Made by a program: the position numbers and the translations under genes
Shown: in pieces, positions 30,354 through 41,595 of the stretch
Position numbering within the stretch: the first letter of the stretch is position 1
How the letters are laid out: every line of letters starts with the position of its first letter
Source: Pseudoips prasinana
Lineage: Eukaryota > Arthropoda > Insecta > Lepidoptera > Nolidae
Direction: 5' to 3'
NCBI GenBank assembly: GCA_951640165.1
Contig: OX621247.1
Location: forward strand, 34,756,001 to 34,820,000
DNA length: 64,000 bases
The notes under the pieces: model-generated
Database searches by the model: none
The model's input: the letters and a program-made list of their open reading frames with translations, nothing else
Told to the model about the DNA's origin: nothing

Positions 30354-32193
30354 CTACTGTGATAAATAATGTTTTGTCACAAGTGTTTTAAATGAAGTTA
30401 AGGTTTGAGCGCGTCTTATTGTTACTGGTAACGCATTCCAAAGACGAGCAGCTAGAACTGTAAATGATTTGCTGAAGAAATTGGTGGAATGCGTTGGTAA
30501 GCTTAATTGCAGGTTTTCTGATGATCTCAGTGACTTTGAATGCGTGTCATTGAGGAACTTAAAACGTTCTTTAAGATAAAAGGGCGTTGAGGGATTAAAG
30601 AGAATATTGTACAAGAGAGACAAGATATTTGCATTCCGACGAAGGCGGATAGGAAGCCACTTGAGTTTAGTACGAAATTCTGAAACGTGGTCATATTTGC
30701 GGAGTCCAAATATGAACCTAATGCAGACATTTTGGAGACGCTCAAGTTTGTCAAGTTGTTCCTGGGTTAAATCGAGATAGCTGGCGTCGGCGTAATCGAG
30801 AATAGGAAGAAGGAGAGATTGTGCAAGCGCAATTTTTGTGGTGATAGGCAAAAAATTACGAAGACGCCGCAAAGACCCTGCTGAAGCAAAGAGTTTACGG
30901 CTGACTTCCTGTAATTGCGGAATCCATGAGAGATCATGGTCTATTAAGATTCCCAAGTTCTTAACTTTTGAACCAGTGGTATCACAGTATTATTTAATGT
31001 AATATTGGGAATTTGTGACCAGTCCACTCTACTCCGCATTCTAGTACTGCCGACTACAATCGCTTGCGATTTGGTCGGGTTCACGGTAAGCCCATAGCTA
31101 TTTCTCCAGGAAGAAATATGTGCAAGATCTGTGTTTATGTTACGAATAGCTTCGAGCAGGTTATCGGGAGATGCTTGACTATAGATCTGGAGATCATCTG
31201 CATAAAGGTGGTAGTATGAAACTAATTTATAGGAAATCGCATTAATGAATATTGCAAACAAAAGAGGAGATAAGACGCCACCCTGTGGCACACCAACAGA
31301 TGTATTACACCAAGAAGAATAAGAGTCTTCAATGCGTATCCGTTGACGTCGGCCAAACAGGTAACTGTGAAACCAATCAATTACCGTTGGAGATATGTTA
31401 AGAGAGCGTAAAATGGCGAGCAATACATCGTAGTCTATGGTGTTAAAGGCATTACTGAAATCTAGCAGACAGAGGACTGTGAGTTTGCCATTCTCCATGC
31501 CGGATCTCATGTCATCAGTAATGTGTACTAACGCTGTAGTCGTACTATGACCCGGACGGAAGCCGGATTGGAAAGGATTCAGGAGAGAATTTTTACAAAG
31601 AAAGGAGTTGAGCTGGTTATGGATAAGGCGTTCAAGTGCTTTTGAGAGGAAGGGCAGTATGGATATCGGTTGGTACTCAGAAAAGGATTGAGGATGGGAT
31701 TTTTTTGGCAGCGGAGTGATTTGGGAGTCTTTCCATTGAGATGGAAAAGAGCCACTGGAAACGGAATAATTAAAAATATGGGTAATAGCAGGAAGGATTT
31801 CATCTAAAATAGGAAGGATCATATTACGACTAACACAATCACTACCAACCGCGTTAGAAGTGAATGATTGAATACTCTTCTTAACATCACAATCGGTGAA
31901 CTGACTAAAGAAAAACGGTGAATGATCAGGAGTTGGAAGCAGTGACAGATTTCTTATAGTATTCAATTTAACTGACTTATTAATATCAGACGACGATGAG
32001 AAATGTTGGTTCAATAAATCAAAGTTCAAGTCTTTTGGAAAAGTTTCTTGACGAGTCTTTCCAACTCCTAGTGATCTAAGAAATTTCCAGATCTTAGCTG
32101 GGTCTCCGTTTTCCACAGAGGTATGGATATGTTGGCGTTGCGCTTTCCTACACACCTTATTGCAATAATAATACATCAATATAATCAGCATAC
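30354..32193 (-). pseudogene. LINE C ORF2, reverse transcriptase, 5'-truncated
   Basis: Jockey/CR1-type reverse transcriptase. From about 32,193: YNKVCRKAQRQHI, then SEYQPISILPFLSKALE (the usual NYRP is YQP), LLDFSNAFNTIDY, SVGVPQGGVLSPLLFAIF, LYADDLQIY (near 31,193-31,205), and after a one-base frameshift near 30,950 the part MGILIDHDLSW...LDYADASYLDLTQEQLDKLERLQN to a stop at 30,354. No endonuclease remains, so the copy is 5'-truncated next to a SIDE fragment. One visible frameshift and few odd residues suggest moderate age. Confidence 0.85.
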
Positions 32194-32195
32194 CT

Positions 32196-32312
32196 TTATC
32201 CTTGCTCCCGTGAGTGGCGTAGAAGTTGATCCGAGGGAATATCTCCCAAAGAACGGGCAGCCGCGTCTCTCTGAGTACTAAAACTATCAAAATGCGATTG
32301 GTGAGTATGGTA
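32196..32312 (+). mobile_element. RTE SIDE head fragment
   Basis: 'gtagaagttgatccgaggga' then 'gaacgggcagccgcgtctct' matches the RTE 5' UTR; truncated at both ends between LINE C and LINE D. Confidence 0.65.
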
Positions 32313-32318
32313 TACCCA

Positions 32319-33144
32319 CATACATACATACATAGACTCACGCCTGTTTCCCAGAGGGGTAGGCAGAGACAACGGATTTCCATTTGTCACGATCTTTGCA
32401 CACGTATTTTGCCTCGATTACTGTCATTATATTCTTCATACACGCCCGCCGGTTTAGGGTACTTCTGACCTGCCCTTTCTTGAGAACGTCTCCGATTTGG
32501 TCAGAGAATGTTTGACGAAGTCTTCCCCTTCCGGTTGTTTCATTCACACAGGCCAGGTATACTTTTTTGGTCAATCTTCTTTCACTCATTCTTTCTAAAT
32601 GGCCAAACCATCTCAGCATTCCTTTTTCAATCTTTGTGACTACATCCTCTTTCACACCACAACGCTCTCTTACATCAGTATTTCGAATTCTATCTCTCAA
32701 AGTCACACCACACATACTTCTCAAAGCTCTCATTTCCACTGCATTTATTTTACTTTCATTTTTTTTCTGCCCTACCCAACTTTCACTTCCATACATTCAA
32801 GTTGGCACTAACACTCCATCGTGCACGGCCAGTCGAGCCTTCTTTGAGACTTGCCGGCTACTCATAAAGGCGTTTAGTGCCCCATTCACTCTGTTCCCCG
32901 CATTAAGTCTTCTAACAATATCTTTTTCATATTTCCCATCTATCGGAAACAATGTTCTCAAATATACAAACTCTTTCACCTGCTCGACTTTCTCTCCTCC
33001 AATCACAATATCACATGCTGCCGTGTATTCATCCCTCTCAAGTACCATTACTTTCGTCTTACCAACATTCATTTTCATCCCTCTCCTTTCAAAAGCTTCA
33101 TGCATATTTGTTACCATCACCTGCAACTCGTCGTCGTATGGCAT
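32319..33144 (-). pseudogene. LINE D, C-terminal part of polymerase and tail
   Basis: Minus strand: from 33,144 MHEAFERRGMKMNVGKTKVM, VIGGEKVEQVKEFVYL, then MYGSESWVGQKKNESKINAV, RALRSMCGVTLRDRIRN, MLRWFGHLERMSERRL and a final AYPSGKQA at 32,338. This is the palm/thumb and C-terminal part of an RTE-like LINE common in insects; catalytic residues lie upstream and are gone. A TGA at 32,797-32,799 replaces one residue between VPT and MYG; otherwise the frame is open. The 3' end is a TATG repeat (32,319-32,335). Confidence 0.85.
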
Positions 33145-33177
33145 ACCTATCCCTCAAAATTATGGACACAGCTCCAT

Positions 33178-33248
33178 TATGGAATTCTGTTGAATGGAAC
33201 TAGGACTTGGCCAGAAGTGGACGTAATTAGGCTGACATAATGATGATG
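33178..33248 (+). mobile_element. RTE 3' tail fragment
   Basis: 'ccagaagtggacgtaattag' then GCTGACATAATGATGATGAT, the plus-strand RTE end. Confidence 0.65.
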
Positions 33249-33950
33249 ATCTTCCTAAAATCCCAAGGTGAATCTGTGTTTATTCCGGCACTTTTAATAC
33301 AACATTGCAGAATTGAAGCTATAGTTAGTACGAGCAATGTTTGCTCTTTAATAGATAGCAACTTAAACGTGAAATAGTAAAAAAACTAATTTTGGAAATG
33401 TAATTTTATTTCCAACACATAGGGTTTATAATCCAACACGTTTAATGTCGAACATTGTTTTCTTACTGAATAGGCTGTTCAGAGGTTGAGCCCCAAACTA
33501 AGTATATTTTATTAAAATGTTCGTGAATATCTATATTATTATAGCCGCTGAAACTTATAATCACATACCATTAACATGGTTTTCTGACCCAAAGTACGGT
33601 TTGCAATTTAAACAAAACATTACCCACCTCTAAAATTCTCACTAACCTTACCTACCACTGCAACCCTGCCTCCTAACGAGCTCTTTTAGCTCACGTTGCT
33701 ATTAAAAATGAATCAACTACTGGGGCCCCAATTTGGAATGGTTTGTTGGAACATTGTGGTACATTTTTATGGTAAATTGGACGCGGGTTAAGTGGGGTCT
33801 GTTAACGTATGTGGGAGGGTGATAATCTTGGCTTAGTGTCGCCTGGCAAGGGTACGGTCGACAGGTAAAGTGGATCAAGTCAAAGGATAGAAAAGTGACA
33901 AGGACTTGTTGTGAAGAGTGAAATAGTTGTGTGAATAAAAACTATTTACG
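33249..33950. other. No gene recognised
   Basis: Unique-looking AT-rich DNA without coding frame or repeat signature that I know. Confidence 0.5.
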
Positions 33951-34222
33951 AGTAATAATAATAATAATATCCTGGGACATTATTCACACACGGCCATCTG
34001 ACCCCAAACTAAGCAGAGCTTGTACTATGGAAACCAGATAACTGATATATTGCATATACTATTTTTCTTTTGTAAATACATACTTATATAGATAATTTAC
34101 ACCCGGACTCAGAACAAACAGACATGTTCATGCACACAAATATTTGTCCAGGGTGGGAATCGAACCCACGACATGCGGCGTGAAAGGCAGTGTATCTACC
34201 AACCACGCCAACAGGCCCGTCA
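33951..34222 (-). mobile_element. SINE-B, complete
   Basis: Best complete copy of the family. ATA-repeat tail (33,951-33,970), CCTGGGACATTATTCAC 3' end, body, B box as GGGAATCGAACCC on this strand (34,155-34,167), head to GGCCCGTC at 34,222. Probable pol III transcript. Confidence 0.88.
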
Positions 34223-34375
34223 AAGAGTCTCGGAACTATAATTCAGAACCGATAATTTTGATTAACGTACTTATAAAACTTGGAATTTTGCCCGCGGCAG
34301 GCATTAAATTATGAGCAACTCAGCACTGGCAACGACATGCATGCAAATTATGCTGTCGCGGTGCATGCTTTATTT

Positions 34376-34690
34376 TTTTTTATGACAGAGGGCGACAAAC
34401 GAGAAAGTGGGTCACCTGATGGTAAGTGATCACCGCCGCCGTCCATGGACACTCGCAACACCAGAGGTGTCGCAGGTGCGTTGCCGGCCTTTAAAAGTCA
34501 GCAAACAAGTGTTGCTGACCCTTCCCCCCACCCAAATGAGCTCTGGCGACCTTACTCACACTCGGAAACACAACATTAAAATTATTAATGTTATTATTAA
34601 GGAATGTCTTCTGTAAGGTGGAGGTACTTCCCCAGTCGGGTTGCTCTTTGAGCGAATGAACGCTATGCCTTACCTCTCCTTTCATTCAAT
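34376..34690 (-). mobile_element. SINE-E, uninterrupted
   Basis: T-run at 34,373-34,381 is the A tail on the minus strand; 'cacctgatggtaagtgatca' and 'gcaggtgcgttgccggcctt' are the conserved 3' blocks; the 5' part runs to about 34,690. Reference for the split copy at 28,305-29,033. Confidence 0.75.
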
Positions 34691-34809
34691 AATAATCATT
34701 ATATATTTTTTAATCATAGTCACAATGCTTACCTCAATTGCGTTGACTTGGAGTGTCATCACTCCAGTTTATTACCTACCTCTACCTCTCTTAAAAATCT
34801 TGATTGGCT

Positions 34810-35030
34810 AAGACATCATCATCATCAGCCTGGTTTCTATAACGTTGACATTTGCAGAATTTACCGTAGTCACCGCGAATAGCATGTGAGTTGGCGACAG
34901 CAGTTACGTGATAGTTAGCACACAGGAGGAGTTGTTGCCTGACTACCTGGTGTATCCCTTAGTCGCCTTTACCGACTCCCACGGGATGATAATATGTGGT
35001 GGCCCAGTTATTTTTCTCGACCAAGTACGG
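34810..35030 (-). repeat. Unclassified interspersed repeat
   Basis: 'tcatcatcatcagcctggtt' then 'cccttagtcgcctttaccga' and 'cccacgggatga' form a pattern I recognise from moth genomes, probably a decayed LINE/SINE end. Family not named. Confidence 0.4.
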
Positions 35031-35110
35031 TAAGTAGTAGGCTAAGTATGTTGTATGAAATCGCCGAAGGATATCGCTATAAATAAAATAGCAATACTTA
35101 TGTATTTACA

Positions 35111-35437
35111 TCTATACATATAATAAAATCGTAGGAAAGTCAAAACTGTACATTGAATATTTATTAAAAAGGGTACTTGGGGCGGGATCTACAATAGATA
35201 TCAAAGGCAAAAATATAGTTTTTAGAATTTTTGTCGGTTTGTCTGTTTGTCTGTAGGTATGTATGTCCGGGCTAAACTCAAAAAGTACTGCATGGATTTA
35301 CTTCAAATTTAGCATGAATATTACTTAGAGGTTGGGTCATCATAATATAGGCTACATATTATCACGCTATCACCTACGGGGGAGGAGCTGTGATAATTTA
35401 TAAAATTTAACGCGGGTAAAACCGCGGGGCACAGCTA
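35111..35437 (+). mobile_element. Non-autonomous Helitron
   Basis: Starts TCTATACATATAATAAAATC after A (35,110); 3' hairpin CGCGGG...CCGCG, then GGGCACAGCTA and T, so the last G of CTAG is lost. Same family as 26,544-26,864. Confidence 0.85.
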
Positions 35438-36081
35438 TTCAAAATAAAAAGAATAATTACTTAAGACAATGACAACGCTGACTGAAGAAGTTATGTAACA
35501 GTAGACTGAACCCTCAGAAAAATTTAATAGGTTGAGGAGTACAAACCATTTTGCTGGTCACTATACGTACTTGAATTATAGATAGACCCAATCCTAAATA
35601 AATGGAATATAGTCCAAAGAGATAGGTCCTAAATAAATAAACACTTATAGAATTGATAGATGGTCTGCCATTTTGCCTTTTATCGAGAATTCAATTTAGA
35701 ATTGATAAGAAGTTCCATTTACTTTGCAAAAAGTACTTAAATGTAGTTATTTATGTGAATTCAAGCGGAGAAATTACTTACGACTAACGACAATCTTTGT
35801 GCCTCGGAAAGTGGCGAGATCAAGTCCATGGTTGGTACACATTAATGATGGGTTATGATATGTGATATGACAGGTATATAGGAGATACATTCAGTCAAAA
35901 AAGTATCGGGAATGGATGATGTGTTTATGGTTCCAAATTCAAATTTTTGTTTTTTTGTTGTAGTTAGATTGGCACAACTGTTTTCCATTTTGGCGCGGAG
36001 TTTGAGTTGCATCTGTTATTTATATTAAATACAGTGCTGGTTTTATTAATATCATATATAGTGTGTATTGCGAATTTCATA
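35438..36081. other. No gene recognised
   Basis: AT-rich, no recognisable elements until the mariner relic. Confidence 0.45.
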
Positions 36082-36210
36082 ATGGACAAAATTATCGAAC
36101 AAAGAGTTAGTCTTAAATTTTGCATCGCTAATGTTTTGATGAATGGATTATTCGTTGGCGTAAGTGTATCGTTTCTGAAGGAGCATACTTTGAAGGTGAT
36201 AAAATAAATT
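36082..36210 (+). pseudogene. Mariner transposase N-terminus relic
   Basis: ATG at 36,082 opens MDKIIEQRVSLKFCIANVLMN..., matching the first helix-turn-helix (HTH_48 type) of mariner-like transposases (usually EQRxxIKFC.KxG). After about 15 residues the similarity fades and a TAA ends it. No catalytic D,D34D region nearby. Possible but short, so moderate confidence. Confidence 0.45.
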
Positions 36211-36369
36211 TGGATGAATAACAAACATTTTGTATATTATTGATCTTTTCCCGGTACTTTCTTGACAGAGTAGTATTAGGAACTAATCTTAATTTTTGAC
36301 GCAACTGAGGTGAACACATGTGTAAACTAAAGATATTTTTATATTCTCTTTAATGTAAACTAAGTCGAT

Positions 36370-36660
36370 TTACATCGATAAAATACAAAAGGTTTTTATT
36401 CAAGGTGACTTTAAAATTGCGCTTGTGAATAGCCAGAACATGATTCTAGTAATATAGTTATTTCTAGTTGTACACGTATTGTTAAAACATTTATTAAATT
36501 TATTTTATAATAGTACCTAATGATATTTAGCTAGCTTGTATTAAGTTATAGTTAAGGAGATTATGTTTAGGTTTCATTATCGAAATTTATAGTTTAAGCT
36601 ATATATTGTCTGAATGGTTCTGTATATATAAAGGTACGAATTCAATATTATTATTATGAT
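36370..36660 (-). mobile_element. Retroelement 3' UTR fragment ('acgtgaataaaaacc' family)
   Basis: Minus-strand end GAATAAAAACCTTTTGTAT at about 36,385-36,400; internal 'gctagcttgtattaagtta' also occurs at 57,611-57,630 and, diverged, at 60,412-60,433. No coding part preserved in any copy here. Confidence 0.6.
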
Positions 36661-36924
36661 GGATCTTGTGTTTACAACAACGGTCGCGCTTTAATGCTAC
36701 CACCGGATCCAATGCGCCCCAACGACAATACAGCGATGCGATAAACAAAACAGATCAAAACAAAACAACTTCCTGCTGCAACAACGAATCAACAAATTAA
36801 GAGTAAAATTCAGGGTTTAAGTTAATTATTATTCACCATCCAAATCGGTTGTTCATTATTGTTATAAATTAAGATACACATAATACTAATTACTTTTTTA
36901 GATTTTGATATCTCTTTGTTTTAT

Positions 36925-37172
36925 TATCCTGGGACATTATTCATACATGGCCATCTGATCCCAAACTAAGCAGAACTTGTACTATAGAAACCAGATAATA
37001 CTACATATACTACTTTTCTTTTGTAAATAAATACTTATATAGATAATTACACGCAGACTCAGGACAAACATAAATTTTCATGCACACACATATCTGTCCT
37101 GGGTGGGAACCGAACCCACGACTTGCGGCGAGAAAGGCAAGTATCTATCAACCACGTTAACCAGCCTGTCTC
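36925..37172 (-). mobile_element. SINE-B
   Basis: CCTGGGACATTATTCATAC to GGGAACCGAACCC and a degenerate head near 37,165. Follows 265 bp of unassigned DNA that includes 'atgcgccccaacgac'. Confidence 0.82.
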
Positions 37173-37968
37173 AATTTAAGGTTGCCATTTAATTTTGCTG
37201 TACATATTTTGTTATTACCATAATGAGTAAGTAGCAATAGTAGGACAAATTGCTGGTAAAACCTGTGAAACTACTTATTTTGTTCACTGCTTACTATTAT
37301 TTTGTAGGTTTTATAGTTATACTCCAGTTTGTTTGTATAAAATGCTTATCATAGAAGATATAATGGTTTGTTTTGGTCGTGAATATAACTTTGAATCAAT
37401 CCGATCCGACTTAGATTAGTTACGATTTCCTTAGTTGTGCGCCAAGTGGTACAATGAGTGAAACTGGTTCCATTTAGTAGTGGAAGAATATTTTCAGTAA
37501 AATCATAAATTTTCTATTTTGTAGTATAATAAAATTTGCATTCAAATGTATTTAGGACCGTACCAGAAGTATTTCATATTGAATATAATTATCAAAGTCG
37601 GTTCTCAAAACACGGAGAGAATGAAAGTTTCTTTTTGTACGTACGTTACCCAAACACAAAATACAGGTGAATAAAAAAATACTACTTTTAAAGTCGCCTA
37701 GAAAAGTTAATACGCTAGAGTCAGAGAACATTAACAATGCCAAGTCGAGCATATTTTTTTCTGAGCGGTATGACAGCCCTATACTAAGCCAGTGGGTGGC
37801 TAAAGTAATAGGCGCTGCTTGATTTCATTTTAGATTATTAATATTTACTAACATAGGATATAAGACCGCTAACTAACAAAATATGTGTTGATTTATATCT
37901 GTAATAAATGTTTATTATTATTATTCCAAAAAAAATTACGGCTTAAGAATAAGACCTTTATTTAAACA
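37173..37968. other. No gene; a LINE-type 3' end at its right edge
   Basis: Only feature: AATAAATGTTTATTATTATT at 37,903-37,925, a poly(A)-signal plus ATT-repeat end of a plus-strand retroelement. The 66-aa frame at 37,552-37,752 is not recognisable. Confidence 0.45.
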
Positions 37969-38232
37969 CTAGCTGTGCCCGCGACTTCGTTCGCGTGGAT
38001 GTCGGAACTTAACAATGTATTTTTAGTGTAAAGCGCTGTGGGAGGATACCGATACAATTTCTTTTTTAATTTTATTTAGTGCTTCTTTATTTTACCTGTG
38101 GAACCATCTGGAGCGTACACAAAAACGTTATTGTTACGGGTTGTTTACGCGTGAAAGAGCTACGTATAGTTGACCATAGGAAAAGCATCCAATACTTAGG
38201 TCCATCACCGCAACGGATAATGTCTAGCTTTA

Positions 38233-39531
38233 TTAATCGTCATGGCATAACAGAGACTGACTGGGAATTGCACTGGTAGGTATCCTTGGAATAAAAACAA
38301 TATCACCGGCGCCGCAACCTGTTAATATTTCAGCTTCGATAATGTTTTGCTGCAGATTTGTGACTTTGAGCCGAGTGCCGTTACAAAGTTTGGAGGGACA
38401 TAAATTTCTGAGGAGAATTATTGGTACACCGATTTTTAAAACTATTTTGTGGGCTGGAAGTCCGGGTGTGCTGAGGGAATCCAAAAATTCTACCGGGTAG
38501 TGCGTGGCGTCATCTTCTTCCATACCTGTATTTATTGAGCTATATTCTTTACTATTCCCGGACGCATGAGTCAATATTTTGAAATTAATTGCCGCAGCTT
38601 GGTCATTCCGGGGAGTCAAAATAGCTCGCTGACATAGCCAAGAACCAGCTTGATTGCCAATGTTTGTGGTATCTCCGTACACAGAAGAAATTAGCTCCAG
38701 CTGTGATGTAGCGTAAGAGCAGAGATTACCAATCAATATAACTTTTCCATCTTCTTGTACGGGGTATGTGCCATCGCCAATTTTTTTACAATTAATTGGC
38801 AAACTCATGTGCATTTTCGCAGCCTCTGACTGATCAGGTTCCCTCCTATACTTATAACTATCTCTTGAATAGCCAATAAGGACCTGTTGTGACAAATTTC
38901 ACGTACCTTGTCAGGAATTTCTCCATCAGTATTTAGTTGTACATGTCTCATAAAATCTTCAGCAAACTTGTCATGGTACTTTTGCCATAACTGGTTAGCA
39001 CCCGATAACGCACAAAAGGTCAATAAGATGGCAAACAAATGTCGCAAGCGATGTGGAGTATCGCTCACGTATCCTTCCGCTAGAGCGTCATCCCAATGCT
39101 GACCTCCATCTAATAAATGGCGTGCTCGGCAAGCGGCTTGGTATGTGGGATGTTCAATATCATCCATTTTACGGAGCTCAGCTAAAGACGTAGGTCCTCG
39201 CACTACATGGACCATGTGAGCACGCCACGTGAACCTGCCCGCCTTCCTTAAGTTAATTCCAGCTAACTTGACAGTTGGACTTTGCGATATGTTGATGGTT
39301 ATCGCGACACACACTTTTATAGGGAACTTACAGTATTTTAAACTGAAAAGGGAGATCATTTGCCACTAACGGAATACGTGACACTAACACTGTTTCTCCC
39401 TGGGCGGATCCAGGCATAATAGTAGCCTCTATAACACGATGCAAAGCTTTGACTTGAAGCCTAGTGCCGTTGCAAAGTTTAGGTGGCTTCAAATTCCTCA
39501 GCACCATTATAGGTATACCCACACGCAACAT
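38233..39531 (-). pseudogene. Helitron Rep/helicase, scrambled
   Basis: Pif1-like helicase of Helitrons, which unwinds DNA in rolling-circle transposition. Order on the minus strand: 39,531-39,330 RVGIPIMVLRNLKPPKLCNG (late helicase); a frame change and FPIKVCVAITINISQSPTV (last helicase motif, usually ..TINKSQGQT); then RGPTSLAELRKMDDIEHP and HRLRHLFAILLTFCALS, which normally precede the helicase; then GSWLCQRAILTPRNDQAAAI and VLKIGVPIILLRNLCPSKLC, late helicase again, to 38,233. Walker motifs I to III are missing. So the tail of one copy is joined to an internally deleted second copy. Not functional. Confidence 0.85.
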
Positions 39532-39588
39532 ACATAGGGGATGTATGTTGCGTGTGGGTATACCTATAATGGTTCTGAGGAATTTGAA
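39488..39588. repeat. Near-perfect palindrome, 48-bp arms, 5-nt loop
   Basis: Arms 39,488-39,535 and 39,541-39,588 are reverse complements with one mismatch; loop AGGGG. Both arms encode the helicase segment RVGIPIMVLRNLK, so this is an inverted duplication of coding sequence at the 5' break of the helicase relic. Confidence 0.93.
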
Positions 39589-39597
39589 ATATTATTT

Positions 39598-40028
39598 GGA
39601 ATATTATACGCCCTTAGGGGTGGAAATTCCTAAAATCCTGAAATACATATTTTTATTTTTAACGAAAAGGCCATACCAATTTTCATGCTTTTCACTTAAA
39701 AAATTACACACTTTTCATACAAACTTACATCCCCTATTTTACGCCCTTGAGGTGGAATTTCCAAACATTCTAAAATTTTTATTTTTAGCCGAGCTACTAT
39801 ATATAAGTTTCAATGCCTTTAACTACAAAAATGACGGATTTTCATACAATCTTTCATTCTCTATTTTACCCCCTTAGGGTTAGTATTTCCAAAAACCCTT
39901 CCTTAGTGAATGCATACGTCATAAAAGTACCTACCGGCAAAATTTCAAGTCTCTAACCCCAGCCGTTCAGGCTGTACGTTGATATGTCAGTCAGTCAGTT
40001 TCCTCTTTTACATAGGTAGGTATATAGA
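39598..40028. repeat. Three diverged copies of a 125-bp unit
   Basis: 'tacgcccttaggggtggaaa' (39,599), 'tacgcccttgaggtggaatt' (39,740) and 'tacccccttagggttagtat' (39,868) head similar units with 'ttccaaa' and 'cttttcatacaaac'-like text. A very common moth sequence, ending 'gtcagtcagtcag' and GA|T at 40,028. Confidence 0.7.
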
Positions 40029-40183
40029 TTTGTGTTGAGAAAATTATGAGAGACAGGGTTAATTTACTACATTCAATCGGACAGGCTCAATAAAATTCGA
40101 ATCGTTTATACATTCGCGTTACAAACGAATCGACAGCACAAACTTTCGATCGACTGACATTATAATTTAAAATTAAATTATAA

Positions 40184-40735
40184 CAAATCCAACCTTGTAC
40201 ATAATTCAATTTGCCCAAAGAAAACAGAATATTTTAATAACCAATTTTGGACAACCACATACTTCTAGCCAACCAAGACCTTATTTCGAAACAATTTGGA
40301 ACATTCAAAGCCCTAATGTTAACACCGCGAGTCAAAAGCAATGCACAACGACATCTATCGAAACAAAATTCAACTATCAAGCACAACGATATCTATCGAA
40401 ATAAAAATCGACTATCAATAATTTAAAATTTAATTACTGAAATAAATGTTCTTCCTAATTATAATAAATCCAACCTTCTACATAATTCAATTTGCCCAAA
40501 GAAAACAGATTTTTGTAATAACCAATTTTGGACAACGACATACTTCTAGGCAACCAAGACCTTATTTCGAAACAATTCAGTACATTCAAAACCCTACGTA
40601 ATCATGCAATCAGCAAACACGGGCAAATCTTAACACCGCGAGTCAAAAGAAATGCACAACGACATCTATCGAAATAAAAATCAACTATCAACGTAGTTCA
40701 TTCAGAAAAGAGATGTCATAATATGCACAATGACA
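40184..40735. repeat. Tandem duplication, period about 282 bp, with CATCTATCGA words
   Basis: 'aaatccaacct' at 40,184 and 40,466 start two long similar units; the second has an extra block 'cctacgtaatcatgcaatc'. The word GACATCTATCG or close variants occurs at about 40,349, 40,385, 40,660 and 40,731. Confidence 0.85.
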
Positions 40736-41301
40736 TCTATCGGACAGTTAGGTAGCTCAACTATAAACATTAGTTCATCTTGAAGTAATGAAATGTGTGT
40801 TATTTTTCTTCATGATAACTTTAAAATCTAATATCTTTTGATAGACTGAACCGATTGCAATAAAACAAAAACTAAATGTTACCTCAAGTTACGCTCAATC
40901 GTTGTGTATAAAAGTTATCTACATTGCTTTAGTATATTTTACGTGATACCCGAACATATAAACAGACAAACAGACACACAGACAAACAGACAAAAATTCT
41001 AAAAAGGCTGGAAATGGGTTCTATTGGTTGTTCTTTAATAATCTGGCAATTTTTTTTGGATTTTCTTTTGATGTACAAAAAATATTTTTCTACAGATTTA
41101 TTATAAGTATAGATAATATTAAGAAAAAATATTTATATGCGTATATTACCTACATTCATTTACCGCTGTCGCCTTTTGTCTTTTCCTTTTTTCTTTAACT
41201 TATTTTAGTTGTTTTGTGTATTTTTTTTTTTTTTTAATTTTAGATATAAGTTCACAATCTATAACTCTCGTTACAGCCATTTAACCTGTTTTCCCCTTTC
41301 T

Positions 41302-41345
41302 CTCGTCCATCCACACCATACCCTGGTATGGTGTGGATGGACGAG
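41302..41345. repeat. Perfect palindrome, 21-bp arms, 2-nt loop
   Basis: CTCGTCCATCCACACCATAC C / CT / reverse complement, at 41,302-41,322 and 41,325-41,345. No transposon ends recognised around it. Confidence 0.93.
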
Positions 41346-41463
41346 GGAAGGAAGAAATTGCATTAGCGATAAGACTGCCCATTGTGCAAGAATGTGTTAT
41401 TTGTGTCTAATTTATTTTCGTTTGAGTGTGAACAATAAAGCCTATTGTATCTATTCTTTTATC

Positions 41464-41595
41464 CAGTCTTTCCAGCGGTTTCCAGCGACCCACACAACTT
41501 TCACAGGAAACCGCTGGATACAGATAGCGCAAGACCGTCAATTGTGGATATCTTTGGTGGACACCTTTGTCCAGCAGTGGACGTCTTGAATAAAT
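41464..41595 (+). mobile_element. RTE C-terminal fragment with a foldback start
   Basis: Plus strand 41,507-41,590 encodes GNRWIQIAQDRQLW...FVQQWTS, the end of the RTE protein. Just before, 41,470-41,498 carries part of the same coding region in the opposite orientation (CCAGCGGTTTCCAGCGACCC), giving inverted arms. Confidence 0.8.

Larger units (their letters stand above)
37969..41113 (-). mobile_element. Helitron relic with helicase coding, 3.1 kb
   Basis: On the minus strand a 3' end CGCG...CGCGGGCACAGCTAG lies at 37,969 and a matching 5' end TCTATACTTATAATAAATC at 41,113, each with the expected A and T flanks. Helicase remnants run on the same strand (38,233-39,531). An alternative 5' TC end is at 40,028, so two Helitrons may be fused. 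Noncoding parts hold tandem repeats. Confidence 0.6.

Noticed and set aside
39464..39877. 137-aa plus-strand open frame with the helicase-like RVGIPIMVLRNLK
   Set aside because: It exists only because the palindrome at 39,488-39,588 mirrors minus-strand helicase sequence; the rest is repeat DNA.
41209..41589. 126-aa open frame
   Set aside because: Starts in a T run, crosses a palindrome, and its only recognisable end (NRWIQIAQDRQLW) belongs to a decayed RTE fragment.
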